A DNA stretch of 64,000 bases. Origin: Bradyrhizobium canariense. GTDB taxonomy: Bacteria; Pseudomonadota; Alphaproteobacteria; Rhizobiales; Xanthobacteraceae. Position 1 is the stretch's first letter. Each line of letters begins with the position of its first letter. Where the stretch lies: the NCBI RefSeq assembly GCF_018130465.1, contig NZ_JAFCKJ010000006.1, positions 310,001 to 374,000 of the forward strand. Direction: 5' to 3'. Below the pieces are notes generated by a model. It did not search any database and had not been told where the DNA came from. It was given only the letters and a program-made list of their open reading frames with translations. The position numbers were made by a program, and so were the translations under genes. This document shows, piece by piece, positions 17,750-26,850 of this stretch.

Positions 17750-18573
17750 AGCTCCCTCCGAGCGAAGAACGTGGCCGCAAGTCCAAGCGGCGCGACGATC
17801 CAGACGATCAGCCCGATGATCAACGCACCGACGCTTGTCGTCGCGGTCCCGGCGAGCCCCGCCATTCCGGAAAACTGGCTGAGATTGAAACCCGTGAGGT
17901 TCGTCATCCGATAGAGATCCGTCGGATTGAGAAACAGAAGCCCCTCGAGGACCGACGCGGTGACGATCCGGCCCTGATCGACCACCAGGATTCCGAGCAG
18001 CGCCATGTCGAAAATGAGCACCATCAGCAGCCAGATTCCCACCGCCAGTCCCGCCGCAGTTCCGCGGTCGCGCACCAGGCTGCTGATCAGATAGCCGATT
18101 GCGACGAAGACCGCGCCGAGCATGATCGACGTCCCGAGCATGGAGGCGAACGCATACCAGCTCGCCGCCAGAACCGACGCGCCGGTGATGGCGAGAGCCG
18201 CGGCGGCGGCGCCGTAACCAATGACGGTCGCGAACGCGAGGATCAGGACGTGGCCGCAGAACTTGCCGAGGATCACCTGGCCCCGTCCTACCGGATAGCT
18301 CAGCAGAAGCATCATGGTGCCACGCTCCATTTCGCCGACGACGGCGTCGTGCGAGATCAGGAGCGCGATCAGCGGAAGCAGGAAGATCGTCAGGCTCGAC
18401 AGGCTGACGACGACGACATCGAGCGCTCCCGCACCGACATTGCCGGTCGGGGCGCTGCCCAGGAACGTGAGCGACAAGGCGAGAGCGGCCAGAAGGAGCG
18501 TGGTCGCGAGCACCCAGCGGTTTCGCAGCCCTTCCTGGATCTCCTTGATTGCGATGATGACGATCGTCCTCAC
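17746..18573 (-). CDS. nosY: NosY, permease of the NosFY ABC transporter
   Basis: 275 residues with about six membrane helices, beginning MRTIVIIAIKEIQEG (typical for ABC-2-type permeases) and including LIALLISHDAVVGEMERGTM, the conserved ABC-2 segment. It forms the inner-membrane part of NosDFY, which passes copper and/or sulfur for CuZ assembly. The start overlaps the nosF stop by 4 bp and its stop overlaps nosL by 4 bp, as in other rhizobial nos operons. Confidence 0.95.
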   Translation of the reverse strand: MRTIVIIAIKEIQEGLRNRWVLATTLLLAALALSLTFLGSAPTGNVGAGALDVVVVSLSSLTIFLLPLIALLISHDAVVGEMERGTMMLLLSYPVGRGQVILGKFCGHVLILAFATVIGYGAAAAALAITGASVLAASWYAFASMLGTSIMLGAVFVAIGYLISSLVRDRGTAAGLAVGIWLLMVLIFDMALLGILVVDQGRIVTASVLEGLLFLNPTDLYRMTNLTGFNLSQFSGMAGLAGTATTSVGALIIGLIVWIVAPLGLAATFFARREL

Positions 18574-19478
18574 GCGGCGCTCTCCTGCGTATTCAGGAAA
18601 TGCGCGTAGAGCTCGTCGAGGGTCGGCGCCGCGATCTCGATGTTGGTGACGGCGGGATCGCCGGCCGCAACGCGCAGCACGTCCATCTTGCGCGCTTCAT
18701 CGGGCACCATCAGGACACGTCCGCGGGCGGTCGCAACGCTCGCCCCGTTCGTCAACGCCGGCGCAATGCTGGCGCCGGGCGCGAAATCGAGCGAGACCCT
18801 GATCGGCAATTGCGAGATCGAGCGCAGTTCCGCCAGTGTGCCATGCGCGACCAGAAGCCCGCGGTTCATGATCAGGACATGTTCGGCGCGATCCTCGAGC
18901 TCGTTCAGCGCATGCGACGAAATCAGGATCGTGGCTCCGTCGTCGCGCAATTCGTTCAGGATGTCGTAGAAAGTCTGGCGCAGCGCCGGGTCGAGTCCCG
19001 TTGTGGGTTCGTCCAGCAGGAGCACACGGGGCCGGCCGAGCAGCGCCTGCGCCAGTCCGAGCCGCTGCCGCATGCCCTTGGAATAGGTGCCGACCCGGCG
19101 GTCGGCCGCATCCGCCAGTCCGACGCGGTCGAGCAGCGTCCAGGCCGTCGACGGCTTGATCTGCTTCAGCCGCGCATAGAACGTCAGCGTCTCGCGTCCG
19201 GTCAGCGCGGCGTTGAAGGCAACGTTTTCCGGCAGGTAGCCGAGCAGGCGGCGCGCGGAAAAGTCACCCACGGCCGGATCTTCGCCGAGCACCCGGATCG
19301 CGCCGCGGTCCGGGCGGATCAATCCGAGCATCAGCTTGATCAGAGTGGTCTTGCCGGCGCCGTTGTGCCCGACCAGCGCGCTGAGCCGTCCCGGAACGAG
19401 TTCGAACGAGACGTCGCGCAGCGCGCGCACCGCGCGGTAGTTCTTCACGACGCCTGCGACGGAGACGGTCGCGCTCAT
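18570..19478 (-). CDS. nosF: NosF, ABC ATPase for N2O reductase maturation
   Basis: 302 residues. Walker A is in GHNGAGKTTLIKLMLGL, the ABC signature in YSKGMRQRLGLAQAL and Walker B in RVLLLDEPTTGLDPA, followed by SSHALNELE with the H-loop. The C-terminal 80 residues are the divergent regulatory domain seen in NosF. It energises NosY in the inner membrane. The true start is the ATG at 19478, which overlaps the nosD stop by 4 bp; the longer upstream frame is a shadow of nosD. Confidence 0.95.
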   Translation of the reverse strand: MSATVSVAGVVKNYRAVRALRDVSFELVPGRLSALVGHNGAGKTTLIKLMLGLIRPDRGAIRVLGEDPAVGDFSARRLLGYLPENVAFNAALTGRETLTFYARLKQIKPSTAWTLLDRVGLADAADRRVGTYSKGMRQRLGLAQALLGRPRVLLLDEPTTGLDPALRQTFYDILNELRDDGATILISSHALNELEDRAEHVLIMNRGLLVAHGTLAELRSISQLPIRVSLDFAPGASIAPALTNGASVATARGRVLMVPDEARKMDVLRVAAGDPAVTNIEIAAPTLDELYAHFLNTQESAA

Positions 19479-20836
19479 CGTCCGCCCTCCGCGCCCGACG
19501 GCCGCGGCGGTGGAGCGATCAAGGGGTGGCTGTCGATGACGCCGCCCGGATAGAGGGCCGGAAACTGGGCCTGGGCCCAGCGCAGGACCTGGACGGCCGG
19601 GCTGTTGATCAGCACCTTGGCGGCAGGCGCGGTCCACAACACCCGGTCCACGAGGTCGTTGGGCCGATAGGCGGTGTCGGCGATGCCATCACCGTTGAGG
19701 TCGAACGCCGGATTGTCGCTCCAGTAATTGCCGCGCCCGGCCTTCGACCAATCGAGATCGCGGGTGCCGACATATTTCACCTGGTTGCGGTTGCCGACGA
19801 AAGCGTTCCCGGTGATCTCGTTGCCTTCGGATCCGGCGGTGAAATGCACCCCGACGGCGCAGCGCTCGAACCAGTTGTTGCGGAATCTGTTGTGGTTGGC
19901 GTTGTAGATGAACACGCATTTCTCCGGGCCGCTTCCCGAATGCTGTTCACGGCCCGGCTCGGGGACCATCGTCCGCTCGTCGTCCGGGCTCTCTTCTCCG
20001 CCGGCATCGACCGAATCCAGGCGGCCGCCCGTCACCCGGTTGCCGTCGATCTCGGCGTAATTGGCGTAGTTGAAAAGGAACCCGTGGTCGCGGTCGCGAT
20101 CCGAGATATTGCCGCGGATCACCAGGCGGTTCGAATACATGATGGCGTAGCCGACATGATTTCCGACAGAGACGTTGCGGCTCACCTCGCTGTCGTTGGT
20201 ATACATGTAGTGGACCGCGAACCGTACCTGCTCGAAGCGGTTGCCGACGAAACGGTCCTTGCGGCTGGAGATCGTGAAAATGCCGTCGCGGCCATAGCGG
20301 AAGGTGTTGTCCGCGATGGTGACATCCGGCGCGTTCCAGAGCGAGACGCCGTTGCCGGCCTCGCTGACCCGGCCGCCGCGGAGGCCTTCGATCAAATTGT
20401 GGGCGACCCGCGAGCCTGCGGCGCCGTGCACGTAGACACCGAACAGGTTTCCCACCAGGCGGTTGTTCTCGACCGTGGCGCGCTCGGCGGTCTTTTGCAG
20501 AAATATGCCCGAATTCATCGCCTGCAAATCGCGGCCCGATCCTCGGATCGTCACGCCGCGGATGGTTGCGTCCGCGGCAGACACGGTAATGACATTGCCT
20601 GCGCCGCCGCCGTCGAGCACGGCGCCCGGGCGTCCTGTCAGCACAAGACGTCGTTCGATGCGGATCGAGCCGTTGTATTCGCCCGGGGCAAGTTCGACGA
20701 CGTCACCGTCGCGTGCGCGATCCAGCAACGCCTGCAGCGGCTGGCCCTGTGCAGCCGTCAGCGTCTCCGCACTGGCGGAGCCGGACAGTCCGGCGGCGAC
20801 GAGCGCCGCCGGAAACATGCGTAAGGCGAGACGCAC
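19475..20836 (-). CDS. nosD: NosD, periplasmic copper-processing protein
   Basis: About 453 residues with an N-terminal signal peptide (ALVAAGLSGSASA). The protein is built of repeated beta-helix turns (NRLVGNLFGVYVHG, NRFEQVRFAVHYMY, NRNQVKYVG), which is the right-handed beta-helix of NosD. NosD sits in the periplasm on the NosFY transporter and hands copper from NosL to apo-NosZ. I chose the GTG at 20836 because GGAG lies 7 bp upstream and the signal peptide then begins in the right place; nosZ ends 14 bp before it. An ATG at 20818 is the alternative. Confidence 0.93.
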   Translation of the reverse strand: MRLALRMFPAALVAAGLSGSASAETLTAAQGQPLQALLDRARDGDVVELAPGEYNGSIRIERRLVLTGRPGAVLDGGGAGNVITVSAADATIRGVTIRGSGRDLQAMNSGIFLQKTAERATVENNRLVGNLFGVYVHGAAGSRVAHNLIEGLRGGRVSEAGNGVSLWNAPDVTIADNTFRYGRDGIFTISSRKDRFVGNRFEQVRFAVHYMYTNDSEVSRNVSVGNHVGYAIMYSNRLVIRGNISDRDRDHGFLFNYANYAEIDGNRVTGGRLDSVDAGGEESPDDERTMVPEPGREQHSGSGPEKCVFIYNANHNRFRNNWFERCAVGVHFTAGSEGNEITGNAFVGNRNQVKYVGTRDLDWSKAGRGNYWSDNPAFDLNGDGIADTAYRPNDLVDRVLWTAPAAKVLINSPAVQVLRWAQAQFPALYPGGVIDSHPLIAPPPRPSGAEGGR

Positions 20837-20850
20837 AATATTGCTCCAGG

Positions 20851-22803
20851 TCAGACCGATTTCGGCTCGACGAACATGCGGCCTTTCATCTCCATGTGCA
20901 TGGCGTGGCAGAACCATGAGCAGTAGTACCAGTAGACTCCCGCCCTGTTGGCCGTGAACGAGACCGACGCGGTCGCCATAGGGGCAACCTCCATCTGGAC
21001 GCCGTAGTTCACGATGCAGAAGCCGTGCGTCAGATCCTCGACCGCATCGATGTTGGTGATGTAGACGGTAACCTCGTCGCCCTGCCTGACCTGGAATTGC
21101 TCCAGCCCGAACGCCGGCGCAGTCGAGGTCATGTAGACGCGCACCTTGTTGCCGTCCCGAATGACCTTGGAGTCCGCTTCCAGGTCGATTCCGTCCGCCT
21201 TGGCCTGCTTGACCGCATCGGCAAACATCGGATCGGCCCGGTCCCAGATCGAGATCGGATTGATCTTGGAACGGTGGACGATGGTCGCGTCATGCGGCTC
21301 GGCGAAGCTCGGGCCGTCGTGGATCAGGGTCATCTTGTCGCCGGAGATGTCGATGAGCTGGTCGTTTTCGGGCTTCAACGGCCCGACGTTGAGGAAACGG
21401 TCCTTCGAAAACTTGTTCAACGAGATCAGCCATTTTCCATCCGCCTCCTTGGTCTGCCCCATCGAGGAGTGGTTGTGGCCGGGTTGGTAATGGACGTCGA
21501 GCTTCTGGATGATCGGATTGACCTTCTCACCCTTGAAGGCGCGTTTGGCGAGGTCGATGTTCCATTTGCAGATCTGGCTGTCGAGGAACAGGGTGGTGTA
21601 GGCGTTGCCCTTGCCGTCATAGGCCGTATGCAGCGGCCCGAGCCCGAGTTCGGGCTCGGCGACCACTACGTCGCGCGGCTTGATCTTGTCGTCGAACAGT
21701 TGATCGAACATCCGCACGTCCATGACCGTGACGGTGGGTGACAGCTTGCCGGCCGCGACGATGTGAATGCCATCGGGTGCGGTATTCATGCCGTGCGGAT
21801 TGTTCGAGACCGGAACGTAGCGCGTGTAGGCGGATCCCTTGCGACCGTCGACCACGGGCACGCCGTTCATTTCCTTGAAGTCGCCCTTCTTGACCGCCTC
21901 CTCGATGCGCTTGAGGTTGAAGATCACGACCCAGTCCTGCTCGTTGGCGGTCATCTCGGCCAGGGTCACGCCTTCCTCTGCGTTGTAGCAGGTCGCGAAG
22001 GCATATTTTCCCTGGTAGTCGGCATCGACGTTGTCGAGGTTGCCGCTGACGATCACCTGCCAGGCGACCTTCATGGTGTCGCCGTCGATTGCGCTGAATA
22101 TGGAGTGATATTCCTTGGGATTGTCGAGGATCTTCCCGTCGTTGGGCAGCGGCACGCCGTCTTCGCCGTTGCAGAACACGTATCCGGTGCGCGGATATTT
22201 CTGCACGCGCAAGCCGTGGACCGTATGCTGGTTCGGCAGCTCGATGATCTTGTCGCACTTCATCACGTCGAGCCGCACCCGGGCCACGCGGGTGTTGGCC
22301 TTGTCGTTCATGAAGGCGTAGCGGCCGTCATAGGTGCCGTCGGTGAACGAGATGTGTGGGTGGTGCAGGTCGCCGTTCGTGAAAGTGCCGCCGCGGCTCT
22401 TGAGAAATTCGCGGGTCGCCGGCTGCAATCCTTCGGTCAGCACCTTCAGGCTTTCGTTGGTCTGGCCCCAGCCGGTGGCGCTGCAGCGGTTGAACACCGG
22501 GACGCGCATCAGTTCGCGCATCGAGGGAAGACCGACGATGCGCATTTCGCCGGACTGGCCGCTTGAGAAGAAGACGTAGTATTCGTCGAGTTCGCCCGGC
22601 GCGACGTCCGTCTTTTGCACCGCCGGCCGTGCCGCAGGGGCCTTCGGCGCCGCCGCCTTCGTCTGGGCATCCGCAGTCGAGACAAATCCGGTCCCGTCCT
22701 TGGCCACGACCGCTCCGACGGCCAGGCCGACGCCTGCTGCGGCTGCCGTCGTCCCAAGCAAGGTTCGTCGGCTGACGCCTTTTCCGTTTTCGTTGTCGCG
22801 CAT
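20851..22803 (-). CDS. nosZ: Nitrous oxide reductase NosZ, clade I (Tat-exported)
   Basis: 650 residues. The N-terminus has a twin-arginine signal ([15 protein letters not shown]), the hallmark of clade I. CuZ ligands can be seen in [45 protein letters not shown] and [12 protein letters not shown]. The C-terminal cupredoxin has the CuA site in [14 protein letters not shown]. The enzyme reduces N2O to N2 in the periplasm using electrons from NosR and/or cytochromes. The ATG at 22803 has GAGGAGG 6 bp upstream; the frame extends further upstream but that part is a shadow of nosR. Length is standard and no key residue is missing. Confidence 0.98.
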   Translation of the reverse strand: MRDNENGKGVSRRTLLGTTAAAAGVGLAVGAVVAKDGTGFVSTADAQTKAAAPKAPAARPAVQKTDVAPGELDEYYVFFSSGQSGEMRIVGLPSMRELMRVPVFNRCSATGWGQTNESLKVLTEGLQPATREFLKSRGGTFTNGDLHHPHISFTDGTYDGRYAFMNDKANTRVARVRLDVMKCDKIIELPNQHTVHGLRVQKYPRTGYVFCNGEDGVPLPNDGKILDNPKEYHSIFSAIDGDTMKVAWQVIVSGNLDNVDADYQGKYAFATCYNAEEGVTLAEMTANEQDWVVIFNLKRIEEAVKKGDFKEMNGVPVVDGRKGSAYTRYVPVSNNPHGMNTAPDGIHIVAAGKLSPTVTVMDVRMFDQLFDDKIKPRDVVVAEPELGLGPLHTAYDGKGNAYTTLFLDSQICKWNIDLAKRAFKGEKVNPIIQKLDVHYQPGHNHSSMGQTKEADGKWLISLNKFSKDRFLNVGPLKPENDQLIDISGDKMTLIHDGPSFAEPHDATIVHRSKINPISIWDRADPMFADAVKQAKADGIDLEADSKVIRDGNKVRVYMTSTAPAFGLEQFQVRQGDEVTVYITNIDAVEDLTHGFCIVNYGVQMEVAPMATASVSFTANRAGVYWYYCSWFCHAMHMEMKGRMFVEPKSV

Positions 22804-22820
22804 AGTAGCCTCCTCGGCTT

Positions 22821-25127
22821 TCAGGTTGCAGGTGGTGTGGTGACGCCGGCAGAAGGCGGGCCTACAGGCTTGCCTCCGGCGGTGATGATTGTGTTCGGAC
22901 CCTTGCCGCCGCCGCGCATCGAGGGCGAGGACATGCCCTCGCGCTTCTCGCGCTTCAGCCGCACCTGAATCATGTGCGGGCAGCGGTGATCGTCGAAATA
23001 GAGTTCCTGACAGTGCATGCAGTAGATGCACTCGTTGACGTTGATGTGACCCTCGGGATGGATGGCCTGAACGGGGCACTCGTTGGCGCAGCGCTGACAG
23101 GGCGAGCCGCACTCCGGCCAGCGCCGCAGCCACTCGAACATTCGGATGCGGCCCGGAATCGCCAGCGCCGCACCAAGCGGACACATGTAACGGCAGAAGA
23201 AGCGCTCGACGAACAATCCGGCCGACAGGAGCGTCAGCGCGTAGAGCACGAACGGCCATTCGCGCGCGAATTTCAGGACGATCGAGGTCTTGAAGGGCTC
23301 CACCTCGGCGAGCTGCTCGGCGAAGGCGGTGGAATACAGCGACATGCCGAACAGGCCGAGGAAGATGATGTACTTGATCGGCCACAACCGCTCATGCAAA
23401 CCCCAGGGCACCCTGAGCTGAGGCACCTTGAGCGCCTGGGCGACGTTGTTCAGCAATTCCTGCAGGGCTCCGAAGGGGCACAGCCAGCCGCAAAACGGAC
23501 CGCGTCCCCAGAACAGCAGGCCTGCCGCGATCGCAGCCCACAGCAGGAAAATGAGCGGGGCGGACAGGAAGTATTCCCAGCTGAAGCCCGTCAGCAGCGA
23601 ATTGGCAAAGGTCAGGACGTTGACGACCGAGAGCTGGGCATTCGCGTACCAGCCCAACCAGACGAGGATGAAGAGCAGGTAGCTCCGACGGACCCAGACG
23701 TACACGGCCGGGTGGCGGACCAGGACATTCTGAAAGAAGAAGATCAAGGTGAGGGCGCCCAACGCCGCGAGGGTCGTTCCGATCTTGACGACATCGGCGC
23801 GCCAGATCCGCATCCACAGCGGCTCCTCATCGTCCGCGGGCGGCGGCTGACCGGCTTCGTGCGTCGCGACAGCCGGCGACTTCGCGGGAGCGGCCGCTGC
23901 GGGTTGAGCCGGCGGCGCCGCCGCGAGCTTCAGATAGCCGTCCGGCAACGTGTAGCCGATGTCGAAGGTGACCAAAGCCTTGTCCCGGGAGCCGACGACG
24001 CGCTGCACCAGGAGTTGCAGCGTCCAGGGTTCGGTTGGATCGAGCGCGAGCTCGGGCGGCACCGTAAACAGCGCGATTTCCGGAAGGTCGGGCGCGCCTT
24101 CGGCGGCAAGGCTGCCGAGCCGCGTATGGTCGCGGTCGCGGAAGCGGACACTGTTGGTTTCCTGGATCAGCTCGATGCGGTCGAAGATTCCGCCGCGGAC
24201 GTAGGCGGCTCCCTTGAACGAATAGCGGCCGGATCCGGCGACGATCAGCGCCTGTTGTCCTGGCTTCAGTCGGCCGGCCAGCCGATTGTAGCCGTCGTCG
24301 CCGAGCAGACTGCGGCCGATCGTCGGAACGGCGACGTCGGCGACATACAGATCGATGAAGATGTCGTCCGGATCGCCTTCTTCCGGATTCGCCGTCGCGG
24401 CGGCGTTGCCGGTCTTCTCGAACGCCTTGTTCACGTCCGCGACCGAAAGCAGCAATCTCCGCACCGAGCCATCGCCGATGAGAGTCTGCCAATCGCGGAT
24501 CTCGCTTTTCGCTGGATCGATGCTCTTCGAGGCTTGCTGCTTCACGCTCGCCTCCGCGCTGCCCTGGGCGCCGAGCCGGCCGCTCCTGATCAACTTCGTG
24601 GCAGAGCGGACGATGCTGTCGCCGATCACCAGCACGGTCACGGTCGCACCGCTGACGATGTCGACCTGCGGTGCCGGCGCCGCACCGCGCGCGACGCTTG
24701 CCATGTCGGAACCGATCAGCTTGTTGACGGCTTCGAGAATGCGTTTCTCCGGAATGCCGACGAGAACGATGGGTTCCTTGTGTTCGACGAGTCTCAGTCC
24801 CGTCAGCACGCCCTTCGGATCAATGCCGACCAGAAGCTGAATCGGCTTGCCGGAATAGCCCGTGGCATTGGCGAAGTCGGAGTTGAGATAGACAAAGCCT
24901 TGCAGCTGGTCGCCGCGATAGACGGGAATGACGGGAGGGTCGCCCTGCGGCGAACCGAAGCGGTCGGCTCCGGGAAAGAAATCGGTCGGCGCCACCTTCG
25001 GCAGATATGAAGCAAGGCTGCCGGCGAGGGCCGCCTGGGTCCACAACGACACGCACACCGAAAGCAGCGTTGCCAGGATCAATCCGGCTACGCGTCGTTC
25101 GAAGGCAGCGAACGGACGCCGGGCCAT
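22821..25127 (-). CDS. nosR: NosR, membrane flavo-iron-sulfur protein for N2O reduction
   Basis: 768 residues from the ATG at 25127 (GAGGTG 5 bp upstream). The N-terminus is a signal segment followed by a periplasmic FMN-binding domain, where a VSGATVTVL segment holds the Thr that NosX flavinylates. About six membrane helices follow ([20 protein letters not shown] onward), with [14 protein letters not shown] in a loop. The cytoplasmic C-terminus has two ferredoxin-type clusters: [10 protein letters not shown], then [15 protein letters not shown] and [20 protein letters not shown]. It passes quinol electrons toward NosZ and is needed for nosZ transcription in several species. First gene of the operon; a FixK2-type box lies 162 bp upstream. 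Confidence 0.96.
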   Translation of the reverse strand: MARRPFAAFERRVAGLILATLLSVCVSLWTQAALAGSLASYLPKVAPTDFFPGADRFGSPQGDPPVIPVYRGDQLQGFVYLNSDFANATGYSGKPIQLLVGIDPKGVLTGLRLVEHKEPIVLVGIPEKRILEAVNKLIGSDMASVARGAAPAPQVDIVSGATVTVLVIGDSIVRSATKLIRSGRLGAQGSAEASVKQQASKSIDPAKSEIRDWQTLIGDGSVRRLLLSVADVNKAFEKTGNAAATANPEEGDPDDIFIDLYVADVAVPTIGRSLLGDDGYNRLAGRLKPGQQALIVAGSGRYSFKGAAYVRGGIFDRIELIQETNSVRFRDRDHTRLGSLAAEGAPDLPEIALFTVPPELALDPTEPWTLQLLVQRVVGSRDKALVTFDIGYTLPDGYLKLAAAPPAQPAAAAPAKSPAVATHEAGQPPPADDEEPLWMRIWRADVVKIGTTLAALGALTLIFFFQNVLVRHPAVYVWVRRSYLLFILVWLGWYANAQLSVVNVLTFANSLLTGFSWEYFLSAPLIFLLWAAIAAGLLFWGRGPFCGWLCPFGALQELLNNVAQALKVPQLRVPWGLHERLWPIKYIIFLGLFGMSLYSTAFAEQLAEVEPFKTSIVLKFAREWPFVLYALTLLSAGLFVERFFCRYMCPLGAALAIPGRIRMFEWLRRWPECGSPCQRCANECPVQAIHPEGHINVNECIYCMHCQELYFDDHRCPHMIQVRLKREKREGMSSPSMRGGGKGPNTIITAGGKPVGPPSAGVTTPPAT

Positions 25128-25288
25128 GTGACACCTCAAAGCAGAACGGCTCGCCCCGGCGAGGACGAGTGTTCCATCGAATTTTGAATGCAAAAGCGGG
25201 ATGTCGCCGTTGACAACGCAAACCGGGTCCCAACTTCAATTGATACCCGATGAGGTGACCTGTCTAGCCCGAATAAAATCGGCCGAGC

Positions 25289-25302
25289 TTGCGCTAGCTC
25301 AA
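25289..25302. promoter_or_regulatory. FixK2/NnrR-type box in the nosR promoter region
   Basis: TTGC-GCTAGC-TCAA fits the consensus TTG(A/C)-N6-(T/G)CAA known for FixK2-class regulators of Bradyrhizobium. It lies between divergent nosR (162 bp from the start) and the ferritin-like gene (77 bp from the start). Either or both may be controlled by it. The N6 part is itself palindromic (GCTAGC). Confidence 0.65.
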
Positions 25303-25378
25303 ACAAGCGCCAGACAGGCTGGACCCAGATGCGGCCCCGGTGCAGGTTGATCGTGACCAGGGACCATGCAGGTGGATC

Positions 25379-26251
25379 ATGCCGCTATTGCGAACGTCGC
25401 TTCTGAAGTCCGAGCCGAAGGGAGTGCTTGAATCTCTCGACGAGCTGTTCGCGCTGGCAAATGCGATGGAACGGGAAGCCGCGGATCGATACGCCGCGCT
25501 TGCCGACGATATGCAGCTTCAGGACAGGGGCGACCTGGCGGCGGTGTTTGCGCAACTCGCCGCGGCGGAGCGCGAACATGTCGATAGCGTGGCGCGATGG
25601 TCGCAATCCCGTCTTGGCAAGCCTCCCGATCCGGCGTTGGTGCGCTGGGAAGTGCCTGAAACCTTCGACAGCGATACGGCCGCGGAAATCAGGGATTCGC
25701 GGCTGATGTCACCGTATCGCGCGTTGTCCATGGCCGTCCGAAACGAGGAGCGCGCTTTCGCGTTCTGGTCTTATGTCGCGGCATACGCTGAAGATTCCGA
25801 GATCGCCAAAGCCGCCGAAGCAATGGCCCGGGAGGAACTAGGACATGTCGACACATTGCGAAAGCAGCGGCGGCGTGCGTATCACAGGGAGCATGGCGGA
25901 ACACCTGCGGGCCAGCAGGGCAATCCGCCGGCGGCCCCAGTCGATGCGGCGGCGCTCGAACGTCGCCTGGCAACGCACCTCGCAGCCCTGGAAGGTCGGG
26001 TCGAAGGCGCATCCGCAAATCGCGCGCACGAGCTTCTTCAGGAAACGATGCGCATGTCGGAACAGGCTTCGGGGGTCGGACGACTGCCGCCTGATCTCGA
26101 ACAGAGCGACGCCGAAACCATCGCCGAGGCGCTGGCGGACGCCTATCTCGAAGGCGCCGAGAGCGCGGATGATCCCGATCGTCTCGAGTTCCTGCAGACG
26201 CTTGCGGGACGCGCGATCGCTCGTCTCGCCTGGCTGCGGGCGTTGACTTGA
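25379..26251 (+). CDS. Ferritin-like di-iron (rubrerythrin-type) protein
   Basis: 290 residues. The N-terminal 155 residues form a ferritin-like four-helix bundle with di-iron ligands: EREAADRYAALA, EREHVD, NEERAFAFW and REELGHVDTLR (E...ExxH...E...ExxH). The C-terminal part is helical and charged with no metal motif, probably a separate domain. The role may be peroxide scavenging or iron handling during low oxygen. The ATG at 25379 has AGGTGG 5 bp upstream. It is divergent from nosR and shares the FixK2-type box. The long C-terminal extension is unusual for simple rubrerythrins. Confidence 0.75.
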   Translation: MPLLRTSLLKSEPKGVLESLDELFALANAMEREAADRYAALADDMQLQDRGDLAAVFAQLAAAEREHVDSVARWSQSRLGKPPDPALVRWEVPETFDSDTAAEIRDSRLMSPYRALSMAVRNEERAFAFWSYVAAYAEDSEIAKAAEAMAREELGHVDTLRKQRRRAYHREHGGTPAGQQGNPPAAPVDAAALERRLATHLAALEGRVEGASANRAHELLQETMRMSEQASGVGRLPPDLEQSDAETIAEALADAYLEGAESADDPDRLEFLQTLAGRAIARLAWLRALT

Positions 26252-26330
26252 GGAGACCCCGGCCCTCGACGTAAGCGTCTAGAAGCTTCCATTGCCCGAA
26301 CTCGGACCGCATGACGTGAGCAGGCGACGC

Positions 26331-26507
26331 CTATTGGTGGGTCTTCTCGCTCGCCGAGCAGCACGAACAGCATCCCGGTTTCGCATCGGCTACGACCGCT
26401 GCGGGAACTTCGTCGTCGATGCGGCGCAGGAGATCGCCGGCGATGGTTTCCATAAGCTTCCGCTCGATGCCCCGGTCGCGCCCGCGCAATCTCTCGAAAA
26501 TCCGCAT
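26331..26507 (-). CDS. 58-aa protein with C-terminal CCxCC motif under a FixK2-type box
   Basis: The ATG at 26507 is preceded by GGAGAG with 4 bp spacing. The product begins MRIFERLRGRDRG, continues with a predicted helix (IERKLMETIAGDLLRRIDDE) and ends in PGCCSCCSASEKTHQ. Two cysteine pairs separated by one residue make a likely metal- or cluster-binding tail. It is transcribed opposite to the next genes from the same intergenic region that carries a perfect FixK2-type box centred 62 bp upstream of the start. It is too short for most gene-calling thresholds. I do not know the family; a redox or copper/zinc-binding role in N2O respiration is an inference from context. Confidence 0.6.
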   Translation of the reverse strand: MRIFERLRGRDRGIERKLMETIAGDLLRRIDDEVPAAVVADAKPGCCSCCSASEKTHQ

Positions 26508-26561
26508 CGTTCTCTCCGTTGATGGATGGCTTCAGGATTGCCAGGCGGGCCGGCGCGGTCT

Positions 26562-26575
26562 TTGCCCCAGATCAA
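26562..26575. promoter_or_regulatory. FixK2/NnrR-type box upstream of the CCxCC gene and the membrane-protein gene
   Basis: TTGC-CCCAGA-TCAA, a perfect match to TTG(A/C)-N6-(T/G)CAA. It lies 55 bp upstream of the 58-aa gene (minus strand) and about 95 bp upstream of a 57-codon plus-strand frame that precedes the polytopic membrane protein. It suits divergent low-oxygen activation. Confidence 0.65.
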
Positions 26576-26669
26576 ACAGGCGGTCGAATGATGCCGTAAC
26601 TTGTGCTCCGACAAAGAGATAACGGTTGCCCCGGTCTACGATGTCTTCAACGGATCGGGAGTGACGTCG

Positions 26670-26843
26670 ATGGCCAGGATGCGGAGATTGAAGGCCGATC
26701 GAGGGGCGGTGCCTCTCTCATTCTGCCAGGTGTGTGCCGCGCGAACCATTGCGCAGTCGATCGTCGGATTTGTGCGGGCTGTCGTGCTCTTCGGCGCTGC
26801 GCTCGGCTACACCCCGCTGCCGTGCCGGATACGAAAGTTCTGA
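26670..26843 (+). CDS. Possible 57-aa membrane or leader peptide
   Basis: An in-frame ATG at 26670 follows CGGGAGTGACGTCG, giving a product with a hydrophobic stretch (IVGFVRAVVLFGAALGY) after a basic N-terminus and two cysteines (FCQVCAAR). It ends 7 bp before the next gene. Either a small membrane protein or a leader frame; I have no family match. The position downstream of the FixK2-type box is compatible with expression. Confidence 0.3.
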   Translation: MARMRRLKADRGAVPLSFCQVCAARTIAQSIVGFVRAVVLFGAALGYTPLPCRIRKF

Positions 26844-26850
26844 GGCCACG

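Noticed and set aside
22974-25010. 678-aa plus-strand frame opposite nosR
   Set aside because: Composition is Arg/Asp/Gln-rich without motifs; it is the antisense shadow of nosR, which has clear Fe-S and flavin motifs.
25200-25222. TTGACAACGCAA near 25210 as a second FixK2-type box
   Set aside because: The half-sites are separated by 4 instead of 6 bases, so it does not match the consensus.
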